Under the pieces are notes generated by a model. That model saw nothing but the letters and a program-made list of their open reading frames with translations. It searched no databases and had not been told where the DNA came from. DNA of 64,000 bases, taken from assembly GCA_943737045.1 (NCBI GenBank), contig CALSFV010000217.1, forward strand, positions 806,001 through 870,000. Direction: 5' to 3'. The position numbers and the translations under genes were made by a program. This DNA is from Parapristionchus giblindavisi. Lineage: Eukaryota > Nematoda > Chromadorea > Rhabditida > Diplogasteridae. This document shows positions 37,455-49,204 of the stretch, in pieces. Each line of letters starts with the position of its first letter. Position 1 is the first letter of the stretch.

Positions 37455-37572
37455 ATTTAAAGCGAGAGTAACTCAATGGTATCTTCATTGTGCACACTAT
37501 TTCTCTATTCTCTAGCAACGAGAGAGTATTGCGTGTCGAAGAGACCATTGAGTAAGGTTTCGCTCCCTTTAA
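37455..37572. mobile_element. CTCTC hairpin MITE, sister of 33395-33520
   Basis: TTAAAGCGAGAGTAACTCAA at left and AGTAAGGTTTCGCTCCCTTT at right, core CTAGCAACGAGAGAGTATTG. In an intron of pseudogene B, just before the exon with HTFLRYIGAH. Confidence 0.65.
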
Positions 37573-38096
37573 TAAGCATACCTTGAGCGCGTCTTGGTCT
37601 CCTATGTAGAAGAGCAGATGAGCGCCGATGTAGCGTAGGAAGGTGTGCTCGAATGCTGAAAAATAGAAATACAAGCTGTAAAGTAGTAGTATAATGGATA
37701 TATTAGATCTGGTTCTAGACTATAAACCTCTACTCCTACATTGAGTTGGATTAAAATAAAGTTTATTATGATTGTCGAAAAAATTCTCATGTACATATTA
37801 TATGCTTTGTATTCAATATACACAAAGTAAATATAAAATACGGCAAAAATAATAAAACAGGGATAAAGTAAAGGTAAAGGTAAAGGTACAACCCGTTATT
37901 CAAGGCACACGACGTCCTGCGGGTTATCACCCGCAGGGATAAAGTATTTATTTAAAAAAATTACGCTCTCTCGGCTTCTCATCCCATCCATACTTTCTTA
38001 GCAGTTCATTTGCACCAGACTTGATCAATGAATCCATTATAGGTCTGTTTTTCTGTAGTGAGGAGGATAATTACTGTAAGTCAAGAGTTGGGCCAA

Positions 38097-38300
38097 CTCT
38101 GGTATTTTGCCACTTAAAGTCTACTTAAACTACGTCACAGACTTTAAGTAGACTTTAAGTAAACTTTAAGTGAAAGAACATTTGACGAAATGCATTACAG
38201 TATACCACACCACTTTAAGTAGACTTACGTCTCACTTTAAGTTTACTTAAAGTCTACTTAAAGTGGGAAAGTTTAAGTAGACTTTAAGTGGCAAAATACC
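38097..38300. mobile_element. ACTTAAAGT hairpin MITE, copy 2 (inverted)
   Basis: Same ends and length as the copy at 4539 but in opposite orientation, including the shared core ACATTTGACGAAATGCATTA. It lies in an intron of pseudogene B. Confidence 0.8.
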
Positions 38301-40358
38301 ATGGCAAAATAGTGGCGGAGCCAACTGCCCGTACTCTTGACCAAACTCTTGGCTACGGTAAGCGAGCGAAGGCAAGATCATGGTCATGGAAGGGGCCAGG
38401 AGTACTGTAGTTGGGGACTACCGTCAGGGGCGGAGTCAAGCGAACCTTATCGGACAAATAATGCATATTCTTGACGCCCTCAAGCATAGGTATCCAAACT
38501 CGATGATCCACCTCGTGGACGAATGCGGCTTGGAGAAAACGGAAGAGCTCAACAACTTTTGCCTTAAAGATCAAAGATCAAAGATCAAAGATCACAAATT
38601 AAATTTGACCACTTACATCGAGTATGATTCTCTTGACAACTACCAGTCTCTCATAGATTGAGTAGAACTGGTAGTAATTACAGAATTCAACAAGTTGACA
38701 GTCATCGAAGTCAGAGGTGTCATCAATCTTAAATGGTCTTTGTCAATCTCTCTTTGTCTTATTGCTAGTAACTAACATTCTTCAAGAGCTTAGTCTTTGA
38801 TCCAGAAGGCCTTTTCCTCATATTAATCTCTTCCTTTGTCAATTCTCTCTGCAATGTATATTATAGTTCAAACAATATAAATGCTAAATTTGCTGGAATA
38901 ATGCAAACCGCATTTACATTATCTGTGCAAACCCAGTAAGAGACCAGTCCGATTACAAAGACGACGATGATTGAGAGGGACACAGCCCAGGTTATAATAA
39001 ATACACCTTTCCGCTCTTCCTGCTTGATTGATTCTGGAGTAACGAAGATTACTGAAACGGTAAGATTATCGATTATTGATCTCATTGAGCGATCGTTCCA
39101 GCACCGGCAGTGACGCAGTTGATAACGGAGCTCTTGTCCACCACAACTTTATTGTCAGCCATCCATTTGTCGTTCTTCTGGTCACAACTGATGTACTTGA
39201 CCTCGGTATACTTTGACTGATTGGCTGGGAGTCTATGCCTGCCAAGATCAGATCATAGATTAAAGATTAAAGACCGATATTTATTGATTAGTTGGTTGAT
39301 TTGTCATGATTGAAGAAATTTATAGATACCGGAGCACTTGATCATCTTTCGGACATGTGATATTAGCCGATAAATTTGGCGCGAAACAAGCATCTCCGGC
39401 ATCACACTTTGATTGAAGAGGAATCGAGGTGGAACAATCAACTAAAAGATCAAAGATCATTTTCCTTTTGTATCGTTCATATTCAAGCATTTAGAAAATA
39501 TCGGTAACTCATTTCTTATGCGTGAATCCGACTTGGTAAGTTTTACAAAGAAAGACTCAAGACTCAAGAGGAACTGACTCAATTCAGAGCAGGCTCCATT
39601 GGTCATAATCTTATCGCCGGGCATTGTCCACGAATAAACTCCATTGTGTTTTTTGCATTCAGGCTGACCATGCACTGTGATGCCGTCGTTTATCATCCAG
39701 TTGTTGTCGGGACACTGAAAAAGCTTGTAAATAGAAATCGTGTCCAAAAATTGTTTATTACCGTACTCCGCATATTTAGGGGGGCCAATAATTTGGTCAA
39801 AGTGGGGCCAATAATTTGCTAAAAGTTGAGTCTCGAATTAGGCTACCAGACAAGCCCCACTTGAAAAGTTGAGCCATTAATTTGGTCAAAATAATGGCCC
39901 CACTAAACTTTTCGCTAAACTTTTGTCCCAATTAATGGCTCAACTTTTCAAGTGGGGCCAATAATTTGGTCATAATAATGGCCCCACTAAACTTTTCGCT
40001 AAACTTTAGTCCCAATTAATGGCTCAACTTTTCAAGTGGGGCCAATAATTTGGCCAATAATTTGGCTCGACCACTAAAAGTCGGTGAGTCGGTCGGTTGA
40101 GTCGGTGGTATCCACCCGTGCTGAATACCACCGACTCATCCCCATCTGAGCATTAATGCCTGACATGATAAAGAAATTGAATTGAAACTAAAAGTTTAGC
40201 CCTTTGTTTGCTTACTTTTATTCCAGTTCCATTTATGTCTACTACACATTTAAATGTTTTATACTTCTTTATTCTGACAACAAGCAACATTTACATATCG
40301 ATTACAACATGACAAGAAAAATAAAACGAACAATAAACATTTAATGGATTTTGTATCA

Positions 40359-40706
40359 TTAAAGGTGGTGTCCCACGAATATTTTCGTGAACAAACTGTG
40401 AAGATAGAAAGATAGCAAAAGTTATTCTACGTACAGTACACTATTTATTTTGGGCTGATTTAGTCTATTGATCGCTAGAAACATTAATGAACCATCAGGC
40501 CCGGTTCAGGGAAGGGCGCGCTTTTTGAAAATTGAGGAAATTCGGCAATAGGTTTCGAACTTGCGTCAAACGGGTAACGAGTCTGCACGTTTACCACTGC
40601 GCTATGGGATAGATGAGATGCTGAGCTAACTCTTCGCATATCTCTTTGCATTCGCACAAGAGGGGTGTAGTGATTTATCTGAACATTCGCGGGCCACCAT
40701 CTTTAA
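40359..40706. mobile_element. tRNA-bearing MITE family 1, complete copy
   Basis: Ends TTAAAGGTGGTGTCC and reversed TTAAAGATGGTGGCCC. The tRNA-like unit is at 40543-40613 (minus), with box A TAGCGCAGTGGTA and box B AGTTCGAAACC. It is nested in the TA-flanked element that breaks pseudogene B. Confidence 0.8.
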
Positions 40707-41473
40707 CAATATATAACTTCTAACAATATTAAAACTTCTTATTTTATTTATAACAATAAAATCGCGCTTGCGAGAGAATCGAAAAGAGCTAATTTTCTGA
40801 TACTCAATGTTCTGTGTTTTTCGACTATGCTGATGACGATGGACATAGTCATTTTGCATGTTGATACCAGACGAAGTCGTGTCGAAATCACGATTTCAAT
40901 TTCTTTGAATCTATCAATGCTAAAATTAGGCGAGAACTCCCCGGGGCAGAACTTGATGGCGAACCTGTCTAATTGATTTTCCAAGAAAAATTTTCATAAA
41001 CGGAAATTCGCTGGGGCAAGTGTATTAAGGGACCTGCATAGATCAGTCCGGAATGGATTTATGGCGAGTTAAAAAAGAGTGGAAGACCCAAATCGGCGAG
41101 TTTCATGTCGTTAAAAAGGCACCTCGAAACCCGGCGGTGGAAACGCGAAATTTGAAATCGCGCCGACAAAGGTTCGGGAATTCAAATTCCAGTCTTCGGG
41201 TTTCAGTGCTTTTGAAAGTACTAAAGGTGGAAATTAAACTTTAAAATGATTGAAAAATGAAGTTCCAGCTGTACTTAATTTTTTAAAACGAAAAATAGAA
41301 TTGGGAAAGTCGTAAATTGAATCATCAACAACCTTGAGAACTCAACCCCTAAATTTTGATTTTTAACTGGGCCAGACCCCACTGCGGTTCTCTCGTAAGC
41401 GGACTCATATGAAAACAATGTAAATTCGTCCCTTGAATAATAACAAAAAGATGTTCGGTGCTAATAAACAATA

Positions 41474-41689
41474 TACTCCGGTTTTTTTTTGTCCGTGGGG
41501 TGGGCCGTACGTTGCTGTGGGACTAGGACGCAACCCAAGAGATTTGGGGGGGGGGGTGGACCTCAAATTCCGTGGGGCATGTCGTTCATTCCACGCTATG
41601 GGATACGCCGTTCGGAGGCCAAATCCCATGGGATGCGCCCTGGTTCCACACCATGGTGATGCCCACGGACAAAAAAAAATACCGGAGTA
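41474..41689. mobile_element. MITE with ends ACTCCGGTATTTTTTTTTGT
   Basis: Left CTCCGGTTTTTTTTTGTCCG and right, reversed, CTCCGGTATTTTTTTTTGTC bound about 216 GC-rich bp, with TA on each side. A relative is at 11148-11442 in the PDZ gene. Confidence 0.7.
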
Positions 41690-42790
41690 GGCATAAACTC
41701 ATGGGACGCTTTAAAAAATATTTTTTTGCAACTTTTGCTCTAGGAAAGCAATCAAGCTGATCTTTTGAGTCAAAGTGGGCAACTCATCAAGGAATACAAC
41801 CATGATGTGTTGGTGTAATTAAATTAGTTTACTGTTGCATAGTAGTGACGCAAACGAAGTATACTTTTCTAACGCGTATTGTTCTTTAGTGAAAAGTCCT
41901 GTTCTTCTGAAACATCATGATAATGTAGACCTCACAAAGGGCCATAGGTGGGCGCGTGAAAACGAATTCTTTTTGCGCACAGCCTTTCCTGCCCTTGCGG
42001 GGCCTTGCGCCTTCCCTCGCAAAAATTGGAAAATTTCCAGTCAAATATGCTAAAACATGCCCATGCACATAGCCTTGCCTAACAATTCCCCGGTTTGCGC
42101 ACAGCCTTTCCCCCAGCGTGCCCACGCATGCCTAGGGTCGCCAATGCAAAAAAAAAACGAAATAGATCGGACTTCGATTTCAAGCTGTAGCGGGCAGCAA
42201 ATTTGAGCCCCAAAAATTTTTTAAAGATTTTTTAGGCCCAATCGTTTAGATCTTCGAAAGCTATGTTTCCAACGCAGGGAGCTTCGCAATTTCTCAAATA
42301 ATGATTTCCCTTGGATTGGTTTAGTTCTGATTCCATTCAGAGTCGCAGCAAACGTTCTGCTGAGGCGTGTTCGTTTTCAGCGCACCATGAGTGGGCACAC
42401 GTGGGCGGCACCGTCGCTGGCGGCAAGAACCACCCGGTTTTGGCACCCGACCTACCCGATTTAGCCAAAACAATTTAGGCAAGAACCTCTCTAAAATATA
42501 TCGGAACTTTGAAAATAAGATTTCATCAGAAGGGCGCAGGGACGCGAGAGCTGTGTGAGAGAAAGCATACGCATAACAATAAGGCTACTTGCTGTAATTG
42601 TGTGGGCAGAATGTTTGCTGCGGGTCTGAAAAGAATCAGAACTAACACAAAATCAGGAAATCATATTATAAATTGAGAAGCTGTCTGCGTATGAACCATT
42701 ATTTTAGAATGCATTCTTAACGGTAGGGTCCCAGTCTTTCCAAAAAAAATTTTTTTCATTCCCTGAAAAAAAAATAAAAAGGTATATCCT

Positions 42791-42922
42791 GTGGCCGTAT
42801 GCAAGAACCGTTTTCCAGGAAAATGTGACGTTATTAGCGTAGGCGAAGGCGTTTTCCAAAAATACTCCGCCTACGCTAACGACGTCACATCTTCCTGGAA
42901 AATGGTTCATGCATACGGCCAC
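42791..42922. mobile_element. 132-bp hairpin MITE
   Basis: GTGGCCGTATGCAAGAACCG and its inverse bound the element; the arms share TTTTCCAGGAA, ATGTGACGT and TTAGCGTAGGCG to within about 15 bp of the centre. Confidence 0.75.
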
Positions 42923-42970
42923 TGGGGATAAATATCACTCTCATTTTGCCCCTTACAAGTGGTCTCACAG

Positions 42971-43728
42971 GGGAACCTTGTGGACATGGCCTGGCCATAT
43001 GACACGTTTTCAATGGTGGTTACGAATCTCTTTTTAGGAGTGCCTAGACGAGATGAGTTTTTTTGATCGATATTGAAATTCAACTAGTGAATTTGAAAAT
43101 TCGCGAGGGGTAGTGTGAACTCATCTATCAACCTTCGAAGCAACGATCTGTGTGGTGTAGTGAATAAGGCGTTAACTTTTGATTGTCACTGTCTCGATCC
43201 CTCTAGCGGCATTTTTCTTTTTGCTTATTTTCTTGATGTCAAGGTCGAAAGATTAAAACGTGTTGCTGTGATTATGAAAGCCAGAAAATAGAACATACAT
43301 CTCATTGAAAGAGTGATGGTCATGCGATATGTTGAATAAGATGCACAAAGGCCTTTTAACGACATACAAAAGCGCGCGAGAATGGATCAACGACCGATAA
43401 AGAAGCATGAACGTTTGATCATGACATCAACAAAAAGAGCAAAAGAAAAGCGCTGCAAGAGGGATCGAACCAGAAGCTAACGCGGACGCCTTATCCACTA
43501 CACTACACGGGTCGTTGTATCGAAGGTTGATAGATGAGTTCACCAATGTTTGTGCACTATCCATCGCGAATTTTCAAATTGACTAGCCGAACTTCGATTT
43601 TTTTCGAAACTCAGCTCGTCTAGGCACTACTAAAAAGAGATTAGTAATCACCATCGAAAACTTATTCTAGTTATGATTATATCATCATATTGATATTGCC
43701 TTCTCGTATGGCCAGGCCAAGCCCACAA
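42971..43728. mobile_element. Palindromic element with a tRNA-like unit in both arms
   Basis: The arms are inverted: AATCTCTTTTTAGGAGTGCC (left) and its inverse near 43.63 kb; TGGCCTGGCCATA and its inverse at 43.7 kb. The left arm (about 43149-43215, +) has TGGTGTAGTGAATAAGGCG and CTCGATCCCTC; the right arm (about 43450-43515, -) has TAGTGTAGTGGATAAGGCG and GGTTCGATCCC. Both resemble tRNA-Arg in box A, but the acceptor ends do not pair, so they are not working tRNA genes. Confidence 0.7.
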
Positions 43729-45150
43729 AGGTCTATTATCAGCTCACGTATCCCGCCTGGGCAGTCCTGACGTCATAGGTGGAATAGCTAGGTTATCGGT
43801 TATCAAAATGCGGTCAGGATTTTCGATTTTTGGGAAATTTTGGCTCAAAATGCGATCAGGCTTGGTACTTCGTTACATTCTTTTCTACCAACGCCTGACG
43901 TCGCTTCAGAAGAACAGGGCTTTTCACTAAAGAATATACGTGTTCGAAAACTGCAAGAGTCATCATTATGCAGCAGTGAACTGATCTAATAATACCAATA
44001 CATCATGGTTGTATTTCTTGATGAGGTGCTCACATTGACTCAAATATCAACTTGATATCTTTCCTAACTCAAGCTTCAAAAAAAAAATTAAATAAAGCGT
44101 CCCACGACTTTATAGCCTCTACAGCTACACGGAGAGGGGACACTGATGTCGACTGTTAGCGTGATGGACGGCGAGCCGGTAGTAGAAAACGTACACCTGA
44201 ACAAAGGACAATGAACAAAGTTAATCGATAAACAATGATAGTTAACGCATCGTTACATTTGCCTTACGCCGTAACGACGGAGACGCGGCAGAGGAGGTTA
44301 CGGTGTATTCACTTAAGGCAAATGTAAGAAATCAATAACATGTCAGATCTTTCAAAATCAATCAAAAATCAACTAACCCAGCCACTTTGCGCAGGTGACG
44401 GCTTGAGGACGAAGCGACAAGACTCTGAAACATGAAAAAATTAACGGTCTCAAAATCGAACGCTTACGACTTAGTTGGCATGAATACTAACTACTTACAA
44501 TTAAATACCCTTGACATTTCATAAGTAGTAAGATGCTTACCGTTCTAGCATTGAACGGGTCCATCTTGAGAGAGCAGAGATATCCCTGTAACAAACTAAA
44601 TTAGTGAAAAACAACAATTAATGAGCACAGTTAATGAAAGAGCGAAAAAAACTATAGCCTACTCAACTAGCAAAATACTTTGAAAAGTAGAATACAAACT
44701 AGTAAGCAACGAGAACAACATTATTTGGTTGAAAAACTTCCATGGCGGGCATGCCGACGTGACCAAACAAGAAAGGTATTAGCAAACATCGCCGACCTAT
44801 TTTACGGCTCTCGATGAAACGGCTCGACTTACCGTAGTTGGGCCATTATTTTAGCCAAAAGTTTAGCTCAACTTTGTGACTTAAATAACAGCCCCACTTC
44901 GAACCAAATTATTGGCTCAACCACCAAAATAATGGCTCAACTTTTCACACTCGACCAAATTATTGGCCCCCCTAAAAATGCGGAGTAGGCTTGTTGTCAG
45001 CACAGGAATCGTTAGTTGTTGAGAAAGCAGTGCAGTTAGGACAGTGTAGTATGGGAAGGTCGGCACAGCAAACTGCAATGATCAAAGGTCATATTCAAAA
45101 AAATCAATTTTGATGAAGTATTTTTTAGATAGTCTAACAGTTGAATAAGC

Positions 45151-45287
45151 CTACACACAGAGAAAAGAGGTGCAACCCACACTGTTATATTTAACACTTT
45201 TGAGCTATTTTAACATCCAAAACGTGATAAATATAAAACTTCACAGGCCTTACGTGCTGTGGGTTACACCTCTTTTCTCTGTGTGAT
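45151..45287. mobile_element. Small hairpin MITE in pseudogene B intron
   Basis: CACACAGAGAAAAGAGGTGC at left and inverse CACCTCTTTTCTCTGTGTG at right, about 137 bp. Confidence 0.75.
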
Positions 45288-46721
45288 CGAAGAAGATAAA
45301 TAATCCAAGATCAACGAACTTGGAGAACCACAGAAAAGTTTGACATATTGATACTCTTTCAGTGGCAGTATTTCAGTTGTGCAAGTCCGATCGGAACAAT
45401 ATTTGTACGTCTTTTTCTCGCAACGAAAATTCCAGATCTCAGTGGCAGTCAAATCATGGTGGTTTTCCAGACTGAATAAGAGATATTAAATTATTATTTT
45501 ATCAACCACATTCTCTCACTAGAGGGTAGTATTGGCGATTTCATTACAAGAGATATTCTGCAGAGTATTGTCAGGAATCTAAAATATTATTTTTGAACCA
45601 CATACATAATTGTATGCATAATTTAGTAAATTACCTGGTGGAAAAGGAAATCAGTGGAATGAGTCTCATTGAGTGGAGATTGGATCTGATCCGGATTGCA
45701 TCTCACTCAATATGTTACACATTCAGAACATTTAGTATTAGTTTTTATAGTTATGTATTATCTATTTTACTATAAATATTATATGTAGGTGCTGTTAGTA
45801 TTTATTATTAAACCTCTGTTAGTGACTCCTTGCCACATGTCTTCTTCGTTCTCATTATAAGTGATCTCGAGGGATGACCCATTGGAAAACAACTGGACCT
45901 TTGGAAAAGTTTTCTCTTTTTTATATAAAAAACACCATCATTCTTAAGCTGAAATGTTGAATGTTATTCAAATGTTCGCACTTTCCACAACTAAACCGCC
46001 GTAAATCCTTCAACTGACAATCTACAACTGATGAAATCTTCCGTAATATTATAAATGGAATGATCCTCATTTGATTTCCATAATTATTGTAATTTAATTT
46101 TCATTCTAAAATCGATTTTGAAATTTTGCACCACTGGAATATTTATTATTAGATTGGCAGGTGAACTTAATTAATTTAGCAGTGTTATTATTGACTCTGA
46201 AATGCATTGCACCGGTCGTTTTTTTCTTAAAATTTCGATCGCCAAATATGTTTGTGCATGGTTTGAGAAGATCCTTTCTCCTTTCGGCCTTTGATTTTAG
46301 CGAAAAAAAAAACAACAGTATATCTCCAGCTACGTATCTATTTCCTTTGGGAACTTCCCAATGGAAAGTCTTCTATTTTTTAAAGAAAATTTCGCCTATA
46401 GTATAGTAGCAGTGAAAACGAAAAAAACATGAATTTTATTGATTTAATTCCACAACAATTTCTTGATCATTTTTTACGGTGAAGAATGATGATAACATTT
46501 ATGTTTGCTTAATCTCTCTCCATTCATCTCCTTTAGAAGGGCCTCAGATATCTCATATCCCGAAGACTACTTGAGCAATTCTCAACTCAAGTACGCTGTC
46601 TCTCTGTCACTCATCCCATATTCAAGCTATTCCGTTTGCAAAATCCCCATTCCCTCTAAAGTATGAACTACAAGCCCGTAGCTGGTGACTACCACCCCAA
46701 GAACTATGTTCATATCCCTAA

Positions 46722-48150
46722 AAAACACTATCTGAGAGAATTCAACAACTGAGATATTTTTTGGTATCGATGAAAAATAGATTTTTCTGTTTTATGTATG
46801 ATAATTACAGGCTCCATGAGTGTAGTTCACTGGTACTTGGAAATTCCTTTCAATTGAAAATTCGCTTCAGGAGGTGACCACACCACGATTTGGCGCCTTT
46901 TCCTAAAAAGTTTCTTTCGTATCCAATCGATTCGGGAGTTGGTGCACTCGACTCCTTGGCTAATTCTAAGAAACTATTGTCGAAGAGAGTTTTTCGATCA
47001 ACGCACAACAAAGGCTGGAATTGGGAATTTTCGAAAAAAAATTCACATTAAATTAATTCTCACTGTTTTCCCATGGCGAATGCAAATTTTTTATTTGCTC
47101 ATTAGCTTCTCCATATTATATTACACCTTTAGTTTAAAATTCATAATTTTTAAAAAATACAATTCATGTGAAATATTCATTTTTATAACGAACGTCGTGA
47201 ATTATGGTGTGTTCCTACAGTAATCCCTAATCGGTTAATTTGGTTTTTCGTTAGTTTTAAGCGTATTTTCAGCCCTTTTCTTTACAATGTTAGAGATATA
47301 TGCCTATTCTGCACCATCGGAGTGCAGTTGCACGGTATATGTGATGATCACATTGCTAATCGTACTTGTACTGTACGTGTAATGTAATTTACGTGCTCTC
47401 TCTTATTCTCTGATCAGTCTATAAAACCGATAAAAAAGAGTACGGAACGGCATGAGTATGGTAACCACTACGCAAGCTGGCTCGGATACGAAAGTGAATA
47501 AAATTTACAGTACATGTACGATCAGCAATGTGATCATCACATATACCGTGCAGCTGCACTCCGATGGTGCAGAATAATCATATACGTCTAACATTGTAAA
47601 GAAAACCGCTGAAAATATGCTTAAAACTAGCGAAAAACAAAATTAACCGAATAGGGATTACTGTAGGAGCACACCATAATTCACGACTTTCGTTATAAAC
47701 ATGATTATTTCACATGAATTGTATTTTTTAAAAATTATGAATTTTAAACTAAAGGTGTAATATAATATGGAGAAGCTAATGAGCAAATAAAAAATTTGCA
47801 TTCGCCATGGGAAAACAGTGAGAATTAATTTAATGTGAATTTTTTTTCGAAAATTCCCAATTCCAGCCTTTGTTGTGCGTTGATCGAAAAACTCTCCTCG
47901 ACAATAGTTTCTTAGAATTAGCCAAGGAGTCGAGTGCACCAACTCCCGAATCGATTGGATACGAAAGAAACTTTTTAGGAAAAGGCGCCAAATCGTGGTG
48001 TGGTCACCTCCTGAAGCGAATTTTCAATTGAAAGGAATTTCCAAGTACCAGTGAACTACACTCGTGGAGCCTGTAATTATCATACATAAAACAGAAAAAT
48101 CTATTTTTCATCGATACCGCACCTATGTCGATTTTCTCAGATAGCGTGTT
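46722..48150. mobile_element. 1.4-kb near-perfect palindrome in exon 1 of GNAT copy 2
   Basis: The arms run from ACACTATCTGAGAG and its inverse inward through GGTATCGATGAAAAATAGAT, GGTGACCACACCACGATTTG, TTGGAATTGGGAATTTTCGA and GGTGCAGAAT..ATATA. Two 94-codon open frames (46939-47223 +, 47658-47942 -) are mirror copies. A loop of about 90 bp is near 47.43 kb. CTAA occurs at both borders (46718-46721, 48151-48154), a possible target duplication. Confidence 0.85.
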
Positions 48151-49043
48151 CTAAGACGTTCCGGTTTCATAAGGTGAGGTCACACAAAATGGGCGTGGTC
48201 GGCATAATTATGGGCGGAGTTTGGCAGGCAACAGAAGCTGATCGTGACTTGATGATGGTTCTTCTGCGGGAGTTTGCCGAAAGTGAACCGCTCGGAAAGG
48301 TACGGTAATCATACCGTAATGATTGTTGCTTACCGTAACTTCGAATACTGTACCCTGTAAGAGTACTGTTGTGCATTGACCGATCTATTCAACTTTAGAG
48401 TTAAGAAATGAAGGTCAAAAGTACAGCCTCTCATTTAATTATGATGACGACATGTGTGGTTGCACCGTGTAGTCAACATAAGCATGTTACAATTGCCTTT
48501 CTGCACGTGCCAAACACTTTTGAGAGTATGCTCCAAAAATCGCATCTATATTTTCTAGACCAATTCGAGGACAATGAAAACGTGGGTATGATTTAGCAAA
48601 AAATAAATTTAAATATTTTATATGTAAAAAAGGGAAATAAATTAATATAATCTGCGGGGAACGATGGCCAGTCATTCAGATACTCGGAACCCAATGGTCG
48701 GACACAAAACCGTACGTGGAATCGATGCTGGACGCCGCCTACCAGACTCCTAAGGAGCTTCCAGCAATCTACATTGCATACCATAAAGTGTGTTCGATAT
48801 TTTGATTATAACGAAGAACTTCCAAATATTAGGACATTGTAGTTTATTTTCTGTTGGCTAAAAAATTTCAGGACAGCAATAGAGCCGCAGGATTCCATAT
48901 CGCTCATATTTTCTATCGCAACCACCAGGATGATCCCTATTACAATCCAGAAACTGAAGATGTCAAACTCACGTATAAGGGACAGATTCTTCGTAGGTTA
49001 CATAGACAATAAAATTGTTCTAAACTTCTAAACAATGTTATTT

Positions 49044-49204
49044 ATAAAGGTGGTATATTTTAGCTCATAAATGGTGAAGACAGAAAGATAGCAAAAGATA
49101 TTCTTTATATGCTGATAAACAAACATAAAATAAATCTTGTGCGGTATATATAATAGAACAATTTTTGCTATTTTTCTGTCTTCAAAATTTGCTCGCAAAA
49201 ATAT
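49044..49204. mobile_element. Family 1 MITE derivative without tRNA part
   Basis: AAAGGTGG at left, then GAAGACAGAAAGATAGCAAAA and, inverted near the right end, TTTTTGCTATTTTTCTGTCTTC. It is a small hairpin built from the family 1 end sequence, with no tRNA-like unit. It lies in an intron of GNAT copy 2. Confidence 0.6.

Larger units (their letters stand above)
41690..44125. mobile_element. Second copy of the 19.3-kb palindromic element family
   Basis: CATGGGACGCTTTAAAAAAT, then TCTAGGAAAGCAATCAAGCT at left and the inverse at about 44.05-44.12 kb, parallel the ends of 19354-23438. The core holds AAGCTGTAGCGGGCAGCAA and CGATTTCAAG. It is interrupted by the hairpin 42791-42922 and the tRNA palindrome 42971-43728. 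Confidence 0.65.
39766..44985. mobile_element. 5.2-kb TA-flanked element inserted in an exon of pseudogene B
   Basis: Inverted ends TACTCCGCATTTTTAGGGGG (one mismatch at left), flanked by TA (39764-39765 and 44986-44987). The flanking exon and donor rejoin as AAG-CCT-ACG then GTAATA, matching gene A AAG-CCC-ACG then GTAAAC. No transposase is seen. Inside are a tRNA-bearing MITE (40359), a CCGGTATTTTTT MITE (41474), a second copy of the 19.3-kb palindrome family (about 41690-44125) and the tRNA palindrome (42971). Confidence 0.85.
36236..46055 (-). pseudogene. Pseudogene B: broken paralogue of gene A
   Basis: It matches gene A exon by exon: the tail ending NPPPAAARPN (stop 36236-36238), 36.4-38.1 kb (EFDVLFLKK, PCYTVREV, FGTRTQHAIK, KLEQLYNDHYVPG, HTFLRYIGAHLLFYIGD), HEVDHRVW at about 38.5 kb, a membrane exon near 38.93-39.05 kb, then ectodomain exons to 46.0 kb. 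Three lesions show. The exon with CCADL is cut at 44987 by a 5.2-kb element whose other end is at 39766. The exon matching gene A 17800-17935 has a frameshift near 45.92 kb. The 5' end is deleted: exon sequence ITEDFISC runs straight into sequence that in gene A lies upstream of the first exon (about 46055), so start codon and signal peptide are gone. The cytoplasmic half (36.2-39.05 kb) shows no obvious stops and could still be transcribed from inside. Confidence 0.85.

Noticed and set aside
43450..43515. tRNA-Arg gene
   Set aside because: The anticodon arm and variable region are shortened and the 3' side does not pair with the 5' end; a mirror copy lies in the opposite arm.
46939..47223. 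94-codon gene with hydrophobic C-terminus
   Set aside because: An identical mirror frame exists at 47658-47942; both are arms of one palindrome and have no homology I recognise.
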